A stretch of DNA of 64,000 nt from Sinorhizobium fredii (GCF_002944405.1 NZ_CP024307.1:826501-890500); one strand, 5' to 3'. Numbered from the stretch's first letter, positions 1 to 8,936 are shown. Notes: a model not told the origin generated them from the letters alone. Numbers and translations: made by a program.

Positions 1-393
1 CGGCGCCGACCTCGTCGTCGATGCACGGGCGGGTGACGCTGTCGAGGAGGTGCAGAAGCGGACCGGCGGTGTCCCCGGGGCGCTGGTCACAGCGGTCTCG
101 CCAAAGGCGATGGAGTAGGCCTACCGGATGCTGCGTTCAAAGGGCACCATGGCCCTCATCGGTCTGCCACCGAGCCAGATCTGCCTGCCGGTCTTCGACA
201 CGGTGCTGAAGCGCATCATGGTGCGCAACTCGATCGTCGGCACCCGCCAGGATCTTGAGAAGCCTTGGAATTTGCCGGCGAGGGCAAGGTCGGGGCCCTC
301 TTCTCCTGGGACAAGATCGAAAACATCAACGCCATCTTCGAGCGCATGGAAGAAGGCAAGATCGACGGCCGCATCGTTCTCGACCTGAGTTGA
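1..393 (+). pseudogene. Zinc alcohol dehydrogenase (AdhA/AdhP-like), decayed 3' end
   Basis: This is the C-terminal part of a zinc-dependent medium-chain alcohol dehydrogenase, running in from beyond the left edge. Reading from base 2 gives recognisable family sequence (TAVSPKAME, then KGTMALIGLPP, then VLKRIMVRNSIVGTRQDLE). It is broken by an in-frame TAG at 116-118 and by a one-base loss near 258-261, after which the match continues in the next frame (ALEFAGEGKV ... ENINAIFERMEEGKIDGRIVLDLS) to the TGA at 391-393. With two independent lesions the product cannot be full length. Sequencing error is possible for one lesion but unlikely for both. The intact enzyme would oxidise primary alcohols with NAD. 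Confidence 0.85.
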
Positions 394-514
394 GGCATCG
401 ATCACAGCAAGTAACGCAGTTTTGACGTGTACCTGCCGCCCGCTGACCTATCCTGTCGGCGGGCGGCGCGGCTATCGCTGCGCAGCCTTCGGAAAAACGC
501 CGGAGGAGAGCGTC

Positions 515-1390
515 ATGAACAAGCCTGAGATCACCCAGGCAATGATCGATGCCTATGACGAATACACCCATCTGACCCTGGATCGCCGTCGCTTCATGGA
601 GAGGCTGACGGCTCTTGCCGGTTCGGCGGCGGCCGCCGCGGCAATCGCCCCGATGCTGGCCGCCAACAGCGCCAAGGCCGAGGTGGTCGCCGCGACGGAC
701 GAGCGGATCAAAGGCGAGGACATCACCTATCCCGGTGCCGATGGCGAGATGAAGGGCTATCTGGTCAAGCCGGCCAGCGCATCCGGAAAACTCCCGGCGG
801 TCATCGTCATCCATGAGAATCGCGGCCTCAACCCACATATCAAGGATGTCGCCCGTCGCGTCGCCCTCGAAGGCTTCGTCGCGCTCGCTCCGGATTTCCT
901 GTCGCCCGACGGCGGCACGCCGAGCGACGAGGACAAGGCGCGCGAAATGATCAGCGCGCTCGACGCCGGTGAGACCAACTCCAACGCGGTGGCGACCGTC
1001 GCCTTCCTCAAGGGACATGCGGAAAGCACCGGCAATGTCGGCGCGATCGGCTTCTGCTGGGGCGGCGGCATGGTCAATCGCCTGGCGGTGAACTCGCCTG
1101 ACCTCAAGGCCGGCGTCGCCTATTACGGCTCCCAGCCGAAGGCCGAGGATGTGGCGAAGATCAAGGCCGCCATGCTTCTCCACTATGCGGGGCTCGACGA
1201 GCGCATCAATGCCGGCATCGAGGCTTACCGCAAGGCCCTGACGGAAAACGGCAAGGACGCCACGATCCATGTCTATGAGGGCGTCAACCATGCCTTCAAC
1301 AACGACACCTCGGCCGCCCGCTACGACAAGGCGGCGGCCGATCTCGCCTGGGGGCGGACGATCGAGTTCCTGAAGACGAAACTCGCTTGA
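515..1390 (+). CDS. Dienelactone hydrolase family protein, Tat-exported
   Basis: This is an alpha/beta hydrolase of the dienelactone hydrolase family, 291 residues. The triad is visible: nucleophile Cys181 in GFCWGGG, Asp228 in AGLDER and His259 in VNHAF; the family's ENRG motif is at 101-104. The N-terminus carries a twin-arginine signal (RRRFM at 24-28, then an Ala-rich hydrophobic stretch to about 55), so the enzyme probably acts in the periplasm. The ATG at 515 follows GGAGGAG at 502-508; a TTG further upstream lacks such a site. The substrate is not evident; related proteins cleave dienelactones or other ester and lactone bonds. The gene converges on oxyR with a 42-bp gap. Confidence 0.88.
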   Translation: MNKPEITQAMIDAYDEYTHLTLDRRRFMERLTALAGSAAAAAAIAPMLAANSAKAEVVAATDERIKGEDITYPGADGEMKGYLVKPASASGKLPAVIVIHENRGLNPHIKDVARRVALEGFVALAPDFLSPDGGTPSDEDKAREMISALDAGETNSNAVATVAFLKGHAESTGNVGAIGFCWGGGMVNRLAVNSPDLKAGVAYYGSQPKAEDVAKIKAAMLLHYAGLDERINAGIEAYRKALTENGKDATIHVYEGVNHAFNNDTSAARYDKAAADLAWGRTIEFLKTKLA

Positions 1391-1432
1391 TCGCGCCGAG
1401 TTCCGGGGTGGGCTGATCGCTGGCCGTTCTCC

Positions 1433-2344
1433 CTACCCCTCGGTCCCGCTGGATATCGAGCGGGCACAGTCGACGATCGCTTCTGCCAGCGCGTCCATGT
1501 CGCGCCGGCGCGGATTGCTGCGGCGCCAGATAAGGCCGATCTCGCGCGCCGGGCCGGGATCGGCGAAGGGTACGATGCGGATCGCGTTGCGTGCCGCCTC
1601 GCTCGGTATAGCAGTCTCCGGAATGAGCGTCATGCCCATGCCGTTCGCCACCATCTGCAGAAGCGTCGCCATCGAGGTGGCGCCGAAGCTCATCAACTGC
1701 CGTTTTCCGGCCGTGTTGCAGACGGCCAATGCCTGGTCGCGCAGGCAATGGCCTTCCTCGAGCAGCAGCAGTTGCGAGATATCGACCTGCTCCTCCGTCA
1801 TCGGCGACATCAGCACGTTGCGGTCGTTGTCCGCCACGGCCATGAAAAACCGGTCCGAAAACAGCGGGCGCGTGGCGATGCCGTCGGCATCGATCGGCAG
1901 CGCGGCGACGACAGCGTCGAGGCGGCCGTCACCAAGGTCGGCGACCAGCCTGTCGGTCAGCGACTCCTTGAGCTCGATTTCGATATCCGCATATCGCGCC
2001 CGCAGATAGGGAATGAGCTGCGGCACCAGATAGGGCGCCAGCGTCGGGATGACGCCAAGGCGGATGCGCCCTTCGAGCGTTCCCGAATTCGCCCGGGCGC
2101 TCTCCTCCAGCCGGTCGACTTCGGCCAGAATCGCCCGGACCCGCACCAGCACGTCCTCGCCCTTGACGGTCAGAAACACGCCGCCGCGGCTTCTCTCCAC
2201 GAGCTTGACCCCGAGATGCTCTTCCATCTCCATGATCTGCGCCGAAAGGGCCGGCTGGCTGACATGGGCGAGCTCGGCCGCGCGGCCGAAATGGCGGGCC
2301 GTGGCGAGCGCATCGAAATAGCGCATCTGGCGAAGCGTCAGCAT
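1433..2344 (-). CDS. oxyR: Hydrogen peroxide-sensing LysR regulator OxyR
   Basis: This is a 303-residue LysR regulator with an N-terminal winged helix-turn-helix (about 1-60) and a periplasmic-binding-like sensor domain. It is identified as OxyR by the redox segment EEGHCLRDQALAVC: Cys200 and Cys209 have the same nine-residue spacing as the disulfide pair Cys199/Cys208 of E. coli OxyR, and the GHC motif is conserved. It should activate peroxide defence genes when oxidised. In S. meliloti oxyR lies next to and divergent from the catalase gene katA; here the neighbour upstream is another LysR gene only 66 bp away, and no catalase gene is in the window. Confidence 0.92.
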   Translation of the reverse strand: MLTLRQMRYFDALATARHFGRAAELAHVSQPALSAQIMEMEEHLGVKLVERSRGGVFLTVKGEDVLVRVRAILAEVDRLEESARANSGTLEGRIRLGVIPTLAPYLVPQLIPYLRARYADIEIELKESLTDRLVADLGDGRLDAVVAALPIDADGIATRPLFSDRFFMAVADNDRNVLMSPMTEEQVDISQLLLLEEGHCLRDQALAVCNTAGKRQLMSFGATSMATLLQMVANGMGMTLIPETAIPSEAARNAIRIVPFADPGPAREIGLIWRRSNPRRRDMDALAEAIVDCARSISSGTEG

Positions 2345-2345
2345 G

Positions 2346-2360
2346 ATAGGACATGCTTAT
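2346..2360 (-). promoter_or_regulatory. Possible OxyR half-site at the oxyR start
   Basis: The sequence ATAG-N7-TTAT directly upstream of the oxyR start differs by one base from the ATAG-N7-CTAT pair that makes up half of the known OxyR operator. The neighbouring positions expected for the second pair match poorly. It may serve autoregulation or be the remnant of a divergent oxyR/katA control region. Confidence 0.3.
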
Positions 2361-2410
2361 TGAAAAGCAGCTAGCAGCACAATTGCAGATTATGCAGTTC
2401 GTGAGCCCGC

Positions 2411-3361
2411 TTACCAGCCGGGCAGCATATGGCTCTGCCTCAGGCGCGGATAGCGCGGATAGCCCTTGATGTCGTTGTCGAGGTCGTCATTGACCGCGAT
2501 CGGCGTGATGTTGTCGAGGCAGGCGGTGATGTGATTGGTGATGGCGTTCGACAGCGAGGGCGAAAGTCCGGGCCGCTTCATGATGCCGATCTGCACCGGC
2601 GCGAGAGCCGGGAATCCGTCGGCGAGCGTCAAGACCTTCATGCCGGGACGAAGCGCCGACTCCGGCAGCACCGAGACCGCCATCCCGGCAAGCACCGCGG
2701 CAGCGACGACCGTCGACGACCAGCTTGTGAACAGGATCTGATACTCGCGGCCGGTCGCATCGAGCGCGGCACAGGCGGCCTGGCGCCAAACGCAGTCGCG
2801 CCGTCCGACAGCAAGCGGGATCGGCGCATTTTCCGGAAGCGGATGGTTGATTGAACTCACCCAGCAGAGCGGCTCGGTTCTCACCACGTCGGAGGGCCGA
2901 ACCCGCGGATTGTGGGTGACGAGCGCGATGTCGAGGTCGCCCTTTGCCATCTTCTCGGCGAGATCGGCCGAGGGCTCGCAGACTATGTAGAGTTCGACAT
3001 TCGGGTGGGTCTTCGCAAAGCGGCCGATGATTTCGGGCATGTAGCGGTCGGCATAGTCGTCGGGCGTGCCGATCCTCAGCGTGCCTTCAAGCCTGTTGTC
3101 GTCGAAGGAGGCGATCGCCTCGTTGTTGAGGCGGATCATCCGCCGGGCAAAATTCAAGAGCCTGTCGCCTTCGACGGTCAAGCGGTTGCCGCGCCCGTCT
3201 TTCATGAACAGCGGCTTGCCGATGCGTTCCTCTAGCCGGCGCATCTGCATCGACACCGCCGATTGGGTCTTGAAGACGCGATCGGCCGCCTTGGTGAAGC
3301 TGCCCGTGTCGGCGATGGCGACGAAGGTTTGCAACTGATCGATGTCGAGCGGTGCGGACAT
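2411..3361 (-). CDS. LysR family transcriptional regulator
   Basis: This is a 316-residue LysR regulator. The winged helix-turn-helix lies at about 8-66 (TGSFTKAADRVFKTQSAVS), followed by a substrate-binding domain beginning near LRIGTPDDYAD. The C-terminus extends past the usual end of the family with a polar, low-homology tail (from about 285). The gene reads toward oxyR and stops 66 bp before it; upstream it faces the DUF1127 gene divergently across about 200 bp. The effector and targets cannot be told from sequence; in S. meliloti I recall a LysR gene next to katA-oxyR in this position. Confidence 0.85.
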   Translation of the reverse strand: MSAPLDIDQLQTFVAIADTGSFTKAADRVFKTQSAVSMQMRRLEERIGKPLFMKDGRGNRLTVEGDRLLNFARRMIRLNNEAIASFDDNRLEGTLRIGTPDDYADRYMPEIIGRFAKTHPNVELYIVCEPSADLAEKMAKGDLDIALVTHNPRVRPSDVVRTEPLCWVSSINHPLPENAPIPLAVGRRDCVWRQAACAALDATGREYQILFTSWSSTVVAAAVLAGMAVSVLPESALRPGMKVLTLADGFPALAPVQIGIMKRPGLSPSLSNAITNHITACLDNITPIAVNDDLDNDIKGYPRYPRLRQSHMLPGW

Positions 3362-3568
3362 GGCCGGTTACCCATAAAATTGTTTGATGAATATCATTAG
3401 AAACATTCGTTGGACTGATCAATAAGGATTTGCGATTCATAGCGTGCAAATCACGTCGATCCTCCCGGCGACTTCACCGCCGATCAACCACATCGTTCCC
3501 GCCTGCCACTGCGCGTGACCTCCGCGCAGTGGCATAGGCCTCTTCGTGCCCGAAAAAGGAGTTTTGTC

Positions 3569-3865
3569 ATGCGCACGACCCAACACGCCCTCGATCTCGA
3601 CCTCGCTGCTGGCAAGCCGTCGCTTGCGTCCCGTTCGGCAACGGTCATCGGCGTGCTGACGGGTGTCTGGCGCCTGTACCAAGACCGCCGCCAGATTGCG
3701 CGTCTGCATGATCTCGACGATCGGCAACTGCTCGACATGGGGCTGAAACGCGAAGATCTGCACGAGGCCATGACCTCGTCCTTCTTCGACAGTCCTGGCT
3801 GCTTCCTGACGCGCGCGTCGAGAAATCGGGCGAACCTCTTCTACCGGGGTGTCCGCCACGATTGA
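3569..3865 (+). CDS. DUF1127 domain small protein
   Basis: This is a 98-residue protein with a DUF1127 domain at about 45-72 (RLHDLDDRQLLDMGLKREDL), a short Arg-rich helical motif found in many rhizobial proteins. Small DUF1127 proteins in other alphaproteobacteria have been tied to RNA turnover and phosphate or carbon metabolism, but this longer one is uncharacterised. The ATG at 3569 follows AAGGAG at 3556-3561. It is transcribed divergently from the LysR gene at 2411. No terminator follows at once; the nearest is at 4058-4094. Confidence 0.8.
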   Translation: MRTTQHALDLDLAAGKPSLASRSATVIGVLTGVWRLYQDRRQIARLHDLDDRQLLDMGLKREDLHEAMTSSFFDSPGCFLTRASRNRANLFYRGVRHD

Positions 3866-3997
3866 CATTCCCCGTGGCGCGTCCGCCCCGCGTCGCGCGT
3901 CTGCACAGGCGCGCAACTCTGCAGGATGCGTCATTTGCGGCATGATGCGGGGAAAGCCTGCCGCCATCGCGCGTATCATGCCGCGAAATTCCAGCTA

Positions 3998-4094
3998 CGG
4001 TGATGCTGATCATCGATGCGTTCCCCGCAGGGTATGAGCCAATAGACCCTGCCGCTTGCCCGGTACATGCCAAGACATGTACCGGGCTTTTTTT
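3998..4094 (+). ncRNA. Candidate small RNA with two hairpins
   Basis: Two adjacent perfect stems lie here: GCAGGGT (4027-4033) pairing with ACCCTGC (4046-4052) around a 12-nt loop, then the 12-bp terminator stem at 4058-4087 with seven Ts. A structured 5' hairpin followed by an intrinsic terminator, in an intergenic region well away from the upstream stop codon (about 190 nt), is the usual layout of a trans-acting rhizobial sRNA. The 5' end is a guess; I see no clear promoter. It could instead be only the 3' UTR of the DUF1127 transcript. Confidence 0.3.
4058..4094 (+). terminator. Intrinsic terminator
   Basis: A perfect 12-bp stem GCCCGGTACATG (4058-4069) and CATGTACCGGGC (4076-4087) with a 6-nt loop is followed by seven Ts (4088-4094). 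It ends plus-strand transcription from the DUF1127 gene or from a small RNA. Confidence 0.85.
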
Positions 4095-4125
4095 CTGGGG
4101 AAAAAGCAAGTTCGGGAAGGCGTTT

Positions 4126-4234
4126 GCCCCTCATCCGGGCTGCCGGCCACCTTCTCCCCGCGAGCGGGGCGAAGGAGCCTCGTGGCGACGCCAGAGTCCC
4201 CTCTCCCCGTCAGAACGGGGGGAGGGTGAGGGGC
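4126..4234. repeat. RIME-like palindromic intergenic element
   Basis: This 109-bp element is bounded by inverted ends GCCCCTCA (4126-4133) and TGAGGGGC (4227-4234), with internal inverted copies of CTTCTCCCCG-type sequence (CCTTCTCCCCGCGAGCGGGG and TCTCCCCGTCAGAACGGGG). Length and motifs fit the rhizobial intergenic mosaic elements (RIME). Such elements occur in many copies between genes and form strong hairpins; here it also sits where a terminator for the DUF937 gene would be expected. Confidence 0.65.
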
Positions 4235-4238
4235 AAAA

Positions 4239-5057
4239 TCATGCCTCGCCGCCTGAGCGCTTCTGATAGCTCTCGAACAGCGCGTCGATATTCTTTTGAT
4301 ATTCCTTCTGCATCTCGAGTCCGCTGTCGAACATGCTGTTCATCATCTGCGAGAACTGAGCAAAAGCAGGGTTTTCCTGGGGTGGCTTTTCGGCCGCCGC
4401 GCTGCTGCCGCGCAACATGTCCTGATAGGCCTTGAAGAAGGGATTGTCGGCGAAAAAATCGGGTGTTTTTGGCTTCTCTTGCGTCTTGCCGACGCCAAAG
4501 AAACCTTGCATCGCCTGAGTGAAGGGATTGTCGAACGGGTTTGGCTGAGGCTCGGGCTTCCTGGCGAGGCCGGTCGCCTCCATCCATTGCCGCATCAGCG
4601 TCATCATCGGATTGTTGGCGAGCGCTTCGTTCACCTGGCTGGTGGTCTCCTTGAAAAGGCCGCCCATCAGTGTGCTCGCCATCACCGGCAGCATCTGCTT
4701 GTAGACTTCCTGGCCGATGCCGGTGATTTGCGCCGCCTGAGCGGCGATCGCCCTCGACATCTCCTTCGAGCCGAACAGCTGGCCGAGGATGTCGTTGCCG
4801 GCCGCCACTCCTTCCGGCGTGAAGGCCTGCCGCATGTCCTCGAAATACTTGACATAATTGCCGGTCGAAAGGGCCGTCAGCAGCGCTCCGAAATCATAGG
4901 GATTGGCGGTGTTGCGCTTGAAGCCCGTGGAGAAGGCCGGCAACAGTGCCGCCGTCGCCTTGGTCATCTGCTCCTGGGCCAGACCAAACTGCTTCGCCAT
5001 CAGCTCGATCGCCTGGCCGTTCTGCGCCTGTGCGAACATGTCAAAAAGCGGTGCCAT
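4239..5057 (-). CDS. DUF937 domain protein
   Basis: This is a 272-residue cytoplasmic protein with no signal peptide. The N-terminal two-thirds match the DUF937 family (FGLAQEQMTKATAALLPAFSTG near 25-45), helical and of unknown function. The C-terminal part is Pro/Asn-rich and repeats NPF motifs (NPFDNPFTQAM, NPFFKAYQDM), ending in a phasin-like helix (LEMQKEYQKNIDALFESYQK). The last feature suggests a possible granule or surface association, but this is only an inference. The start follows AAGGAA at a normal distance. It lies downstream of gshA on the same strand with a 102-bp gap. Confidence 0.8.
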   Translation of the reverse strand: MAPLFDMFAQAQNGQAIELMAKQFGLAQEQMTKATAALLPAFSTGFKRNTANPYDFGALLTALSTGNYVKYFEDMRQAFTPEGVAAGNDILGQLFGSKEMSRAIAAQAAQITGIGQEVYKQMLPVMASTLMGGLFKETTSQVNEALANNPMMTLMRQWMEATGLARKPEPQPNPFDNPFTQAMQGFFGVGKTQEKPKTPDFFADNPFFKAYQDMLRGSSAAAEKPPQENPAFAQFSQMMNSMFDSGLEMQKEYQKNIDALFESYQKRSGGEA

Positions 5058-5159
5058 GGCGGTTCCTTCCCGGGCGAGCGACGCATGTCATTGCACTATA
5101 ACGGGAATCCAGGGTCTGGAAACCGCTTTTTGTCTAGGGACGAGGACGCGCTTCGCCCC

Positions 5160-6533
5160 TCAGTACTGGTATTCCGTGAAGACGGGATCCACGGAACGGT
5201 TCCAGCGGCCGTTATAGAGGGCCAGCAGGTCCTCGGCGAGCGTCGCCTTCTTCGCCAGGACCTCGTCGAGCGGCTCCAGGAAATGGCTCTCGTCGATGCC
5301 GTCGCCGTTCAGACGGTTGCGCCGCTTCAGCCCCGCGCGCGAAATCGTCAGCACCTCGCGGGCGATGTCGAAGAGCGACGCCGTTCTGAACCTCGCGGCC
5401 AGCCCCTCGGCGGGAACCGCATCCCTCAGCGCCTGAACCTCGTCGTAAGTCCAGTCGCTCGTAAGTGCCTCGGCGTCCGCCAATGCCTGGTCGTCATAGA
5501 GCAGGCCGACCCAGAAGGCGGGGAGCGCGCAAATCCGTCGCCAAGGTCCGCCGTCGGCGCCGCGCATCTCGAGGAATCGCTTCAGCCGGACGTCGGGGAA
5601 AAGGGTCGAAAGATGGTTGGTCCAGTCGCCCATGTTCGGCTGCCACTCGGCGATCTCATCCTTCAGCGCCCCGTTCATGAACTGGCGGAAGGTGACATGC
5701 GTACAGTCATGATAATGGCCGTCGCGCACGACGAAATACATCGGCACGTCGAGCGCCCATTCGACGTAATCGACAAAGCCGAAGTCCGCCTTGAAGGCGG
5801 ATGGCAGCAGGCCGGCCCGCCGGTTGTCGGTGTCGCGCCAGATGTCGCCGCGCCACGAAAGCAGCCCGTTCGGCTTGCCGTCGGTGAAAGGCGAGCTGGC
5901 AAAGAGCGCCGTGGCGAGCGATTGCAGCTTCATCGATACGTGCATCTTGCGCCGCATGTCCTCCTCGGAGGAGAAGTCGAGATTCACCTGGATCGTGCAG
6001 GTGCGGTACATCATGTCGAGGCCCTTGGTGCCGACCTTCGGCATGTAGCGCGTCATGATCGCGTAGCGCGATTTCGGCATTCGCGGCGTCTCTTCGAAGG
6101 TCCATTTCGGGCTGCCGCCGATGCCGAGGAAGCGGATGCCGAGCGGTTCGGCGATTTCGCGAAGCACGGCGAGGTGCTGGTTCGATTCCTTGCAGGTCTG
6201 ATGCAGGTTCTCGAGCGGCGCACCGGAAAGCTCGAACTGGCCGCCCGGCTCCAGCGAGATTGCGCCGTTGCCGCCGTGGTCGGCAAGTCCGATGATGTTG
6301 CCTTCGTCGAGGATCGGCTCCCAGCCGTTCCTTTGAGCCATGCCCTTCAGAAGCGCCTCGATGCTCGCCTCGCCGAAATAGGGCACGGGGCTGTTGTCTG
6401 CCTTGAAGAAGGCGAATTTCTCGTGCTCCGTTCCGATCCGGAACTTCTCCTTCGGCTTCGATCCGGACGCGAGGTAGGCGGTCAGGTCGGCGACGGAGGT
6501 GACCGGCGTCTGGTCGGTGGTGTCTCGGGCCAT
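5160..6533 (-). CDS. gshA: Glutamate-cysteine ligase
   Basis: This enzyme makes gamma-glutamylcysteine, the first step of glutathione synthesis. It is 457 residues and belongs to the plant/alphaproteobacterial type of the ligase (FRIGTEHEKFAF near 31, SLEPGGQFELSG near 95, MMYRTCTIQVNLDFSSE near 174), not the E. coli type. The ATG at 6533 begins MARDTTDQ; upstream in-frame codons give no family sequence. In S. meliloti gshA (SMc00825, from memory) is needed for growth under stress and for symbiosis. It is downstream of rsmE and the phosphate permease, 146 bp from rsmE, so it probably has its own promoter. Confidence 0.95.
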   Translation of the reverse strand: MARDTTDQTPVTSVADLTAYLASGSKPKEKFRIGTEHEKFAFFKADNSPVPYFGEASIEALLKGMAQRNGWEPILDEGNIIGLADHGGNGAISLEPGGQFELSGAPLENLHQTCKESNQHLAVLREIAEPLGIRFLGIGGSPKWTFEETPRMPKSRYAIMTRYMPKVGTKGLDMMYRTCTIQVNLDFSSEEDMRRKMHVSMKLQSLATALFASSPFTDGKPNGLLSWRGDIWRDTDNRRAGLLPSAFKADFGFVDYVEWALDVPMYFVVRDGHYHDCTHVTFRQFMNGALKDEIAEWQPNMGDWTNHLSTLFPDVRLKRFLEMRGADGGPWRRICALPAFWVGLLYDDQALADAEALTSDWTYDEVQALRDAVPAEGLAARFRTASLFDIAREVLTISRAGLKRRNRLNGDGIDESHFLEPLDEVLAKKATLAEDLLALYNGRWNRSVDPVFTEYQY

Positions 6534-6679
6534 ATTCGTCTTCTTCGTATGTGCGGGATCCCGCCGGCAGCAGGACTGGATGGAGGGTGCTTGAACCGTA
6601 ATCAAGTGCGGTGCAAGTCAATTTCTTTCAAGATGCCGTCAAAAAAACTCCGTGCCGGTGCCGGTGCCGATCGAGGGCT

Positions 6680-7417
6680 TCATCGCCAGTCGCCGAGCGT
6701 TGCCTGAATGATCGCAAGCGCGGCCACGGCTGCCGTATCGGCGCGCAGGATGCGCGGGCCAAGCGGGATGGCGGTGACGTAGTCGAGGCTGCGCAGCAGC
6801 ACCCGCTCGGCTTCCGAGAAGCCGCCTTCCGGACCGATCAGCAGGGCGAGGCGGCGCTCGCTGATCTTATCGAGGACCGGCAGCGGGTTCTGGCTCTCAT
6901 TGCCCTCGTCGCAAAAGATGATGCGCCGCTCGCGCGGCCAGTCCGCCAAAAGCTCTTCGAGCCTTCGCGGCGGCTCCACCGAAGGAATGCCGAGAACGCC
7001 GCATTGCTCCGCGGCTTCGATTACATTGGCGCGCAGGCGGTCGAGATTGCCGAGCTTGCCTTGCACATGCTGGGTCATCACCGGCTGCAGCACGCCGGCG
7101 CCCATCTCGACGGCCTTCTGGACCAGATAGTCGAGCCGCCCCACTTTGAGCGGCGCAAACAGATAGACGAGGTCTGCGGGCGCAGGCTGCGGACGTGTCT
7201 GCTCGCTTGCCGTCAGAACGAGGTGTTTGCGGGACGGCAGGGACAATTCCGCACGCCATTCGCCGTCCCGTCCGTTGAACACCAGGACCGACGAGCCCTC
7301 GCCGAACCGCAGCACGTTGACGAGATAGTTGAACTGCTCCTTCGTGGCCTCGTGTCTGGCCCCCGTGTGGAGCGGGCTTTCGACGAACAGTCGCTGCATG
7401 CGGAAATTGGCGCGCAT
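6680..7417 (-). CDS. rsmE: 16S rRNA (uracil1498-N3)-methyltransferase RsmE
   Basis: RsmE methylates U1498 of 16S rRNA and belongs to the SPOUT superfamily. The 245-residue protein has the N-terminal PUA-like domain (about 1-75) and the knotted C-terminal SAM domain with [13 protein letters not shown] and [17 protein letters not shown], the two signature segments of the family. It starts 10 bp after the phosphate permease stop codon on the same strand, so the two genes are very likely cotranscribed. Confidence 0.95.
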   Translation of the reverse strand: MRANFRMQRLFVESPLHTGARHEATKEQFNYLVNVLRFGEGSSVLVFNGRDGEWRAELSLPSRKHLVLTASEQTRPQPAPADLVYLFAPLKVGRLDYLVQKAVEMGAGVLQPVMTQHVQGKLGNLDRLRANVIEAAEQCGVLGIPSVEPPRRLEELLADWPRERRIIFCDEGNESQNPLPVLDKISERRLALLIGPEGGFSEAERVLLRSLDYVTAIPLGPRILRADTAAVAALAIIQATLGDWR

Positions 7418-7427
7418 TCTGTTGCCC

Positions 7428-8936
7428 TTACAAAAACAGGCCGGCGAGGAGGCGGTAGACGAGTGCCGAAAGGAGCGCCGAGGCCGGAAGGGTGATTACC
7501 CAGGCGGCCACAATCGTCAGGAAGTAGGAACGGCGCACCAGCCGGCGGCGGCGCACCTCGGCGAAATTCGTTTCGATCGCCTCGCCCATGAAGTCGGATT
7601 GGCCGGTCCTCCGCCGGATATATTCCAACCGGCGCTGCGAATGGCGTATGTACCATTCGCGGAAGAAGCCGACGCCGAAAACGGCGCCGACCGCCGTGTG
7701 CGTGGAACTGATCGGCAGACCCAGCGCCGATGCCAGGAGGACGGTGACCGCCGTCGCCAGCGCCACGCAGAAGGCGCGCATCGGATTGAGGCGGGTGATT
7801 TCCTCGCCGACGACGCGGATCAGGATCGGGCCGTAGAGCAGCAGGCCCAGAGCGATGCCGAAGGCGCCGATCAGCAGCACCCAAAAGGGCGCCTCCGACC
7901 GGGCGGCCGATATCGTGCCGTTGACGGCCGAGACGATCGCCGACAGCGGTCCGATGGCGTTCGACACGTCATTGGCGCCGTGGGCGAAGGAGAGCAGCGC
8001 GGCGGAGAAAACGAGCGGCAGGCGGAACAGCTTGCGAAGCGATTGGTTGCGGTTCTCGAGTCCCACGGACTGGCGATGGATCCACGGCCTGCAGAGCCCG
8101 TAGCAGGCAATGCCGGCGAGTGTGCCGATCAAGAGGCCGGTCCAGAGAGAAATTACCTGCAAATGGACGAGCCCGAACACCGCCACATAGGCGGTGAAGG
8201 AGCCTGCCGTGACGCCGAGCACGATCGGCATCCAGTACCGCGCCGCTCCGATCTTGTCGTCGCGGTAGATGATGAATTCCTTGAGGAACGCCAGGAACAG
8301 GGCGGCGATGGCGCCGCCGAGCAGGGGGGAGATGGACCAGCTTGCGGTAATCCCGGCGATCGCCCACCATTTGACGCTCGCCAGGCCCTCCGCCGCGAGG
8401 CCCGCGCCGATGATGCCGCCGGCGATGGAGTGGGTGGTCGAGACCGGCGCGCGCGCATAGGTGGCGATGTTGATCCAGACGGCCGAAGACAAGAGCGCCG
8501 CCATCATCACCCAGACGAGCACGTCAAGGCTGACCAGCCGGGCGCCGTCGATGATCCCGGCTTCAATGGTCAGCGTCACCTTCCGCCCGGCGATCACGGC
8601 TCCGGCAATTTCGAAGACGGCGGCGATGGCAAGTGCCGTCGCCATCGTCATCGCCTTTGCGCCGACCGCGGCTCCGACATTGTTGGTGACGTCGTTGGCG
8701 CCGATGTTCATGGCCATGTAGGCGGCGATCGCGGCCCCCGCCACGACGATGGCCAACCCTGACGCACCGGTGAAATAGCTGGCTGCGAATACCATGCTGA
8801 GGATCAGGAAGAGCAGGCCGAGACCGGGGGCGGCAAGCCTGCGCATCACATGCTGCGATGCCTCCTCGGCACGGCTGACCTTGTCGAGATCCTTATCGAT
8901 CGTCAGCTTCTCGAGGTGCAGGCGCGGCTTGGCCAC
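7428..8936 (-). CDS. PiT family inorganic phosphate permease
   Basis: This is a 502-residue membrane protein of the PiT family, which brings phosphate in with H+ or Na+. The two signature repeats are present: [15 protein letters not shown] in the N-terminal half and [15 protein letters not shown] in the C-terminal half, with about 10-12 hydrophobic segments. The chosen start is the GTG at 8936, which has GGGAG eight bases upstream; it gives an N-terminus beginning [12 protein letters not shown] longer frame reaching 9029 has no ribosome site and no family sequence. A 7-bp hairpin (9035-9052) lies upstream. I see no clear Pho box. Confidence 0.9.
   Translation of the reverse strand: MAKPRLHLEKLTIDKDLDKVSRAEEASQHVMRRLAAPGLGLLFLILSMVFAASYFTGASGLAIVVAGAAIAAYMAMNIGANDVTNNVGAAVGAKAMTMATALAIAAVFEIAGAVIAGRKVTLTIEAGIIDGARLVSLDVLVWVMMAALLSSAVWINIATYARAPVSTTHSIAGGIIGAGLAAEGLASVKWWAIAGITASWSISPLLGGAIAALFLAFLKEFIIYRDDKIGAARYWMPIVLGVTAGSFTAYVAVFGLVHLQVISLWTGLLIGTLAGIACYGLCRPWIHRQSVGLENRNQSLRKLFRLPLVFSAALLSFAHGANDVSNAIGPLSAIVSAVNGTISAARSEAPFWVLLIGAFGIALGLLLYGPILIRVVGEEITRLNPMRAFCVALATAVTVLLASALGLPISSTHTAVGAVFGVGFFREWYIRHSQRRLEYIRRRTGQSDFMGEAIETNFAEVRRRRLVRRSYFLTIVAAWVITLPASALLSALVYRLLAGLFL

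Larger units (their letters stand above)
3866..4238. other. Intergenic region with hairpins and a repeat
   Basis: This 373-bp stretch has no recognisable protein gene. From left to right it holds about 130 bp of unremarkable sequence, a two-hairpin structure ending in a strong terminator (3998-4094), a short AT-richer spacer, and a RIME-like palindromic repeat (4126-4234) that ends just before the stop codon of the DUF937 gene. Confidence 0.6.

Noticed and set aside
4296..6707. Open frame of about 800 codons on the plus strand
   Set aside because: It lies opposite DUF937 and gshA, whose protein sequences are unmistakable. Its own translation is Arg/Gly/His-rich, as expected for antisense of GC-rich genes.
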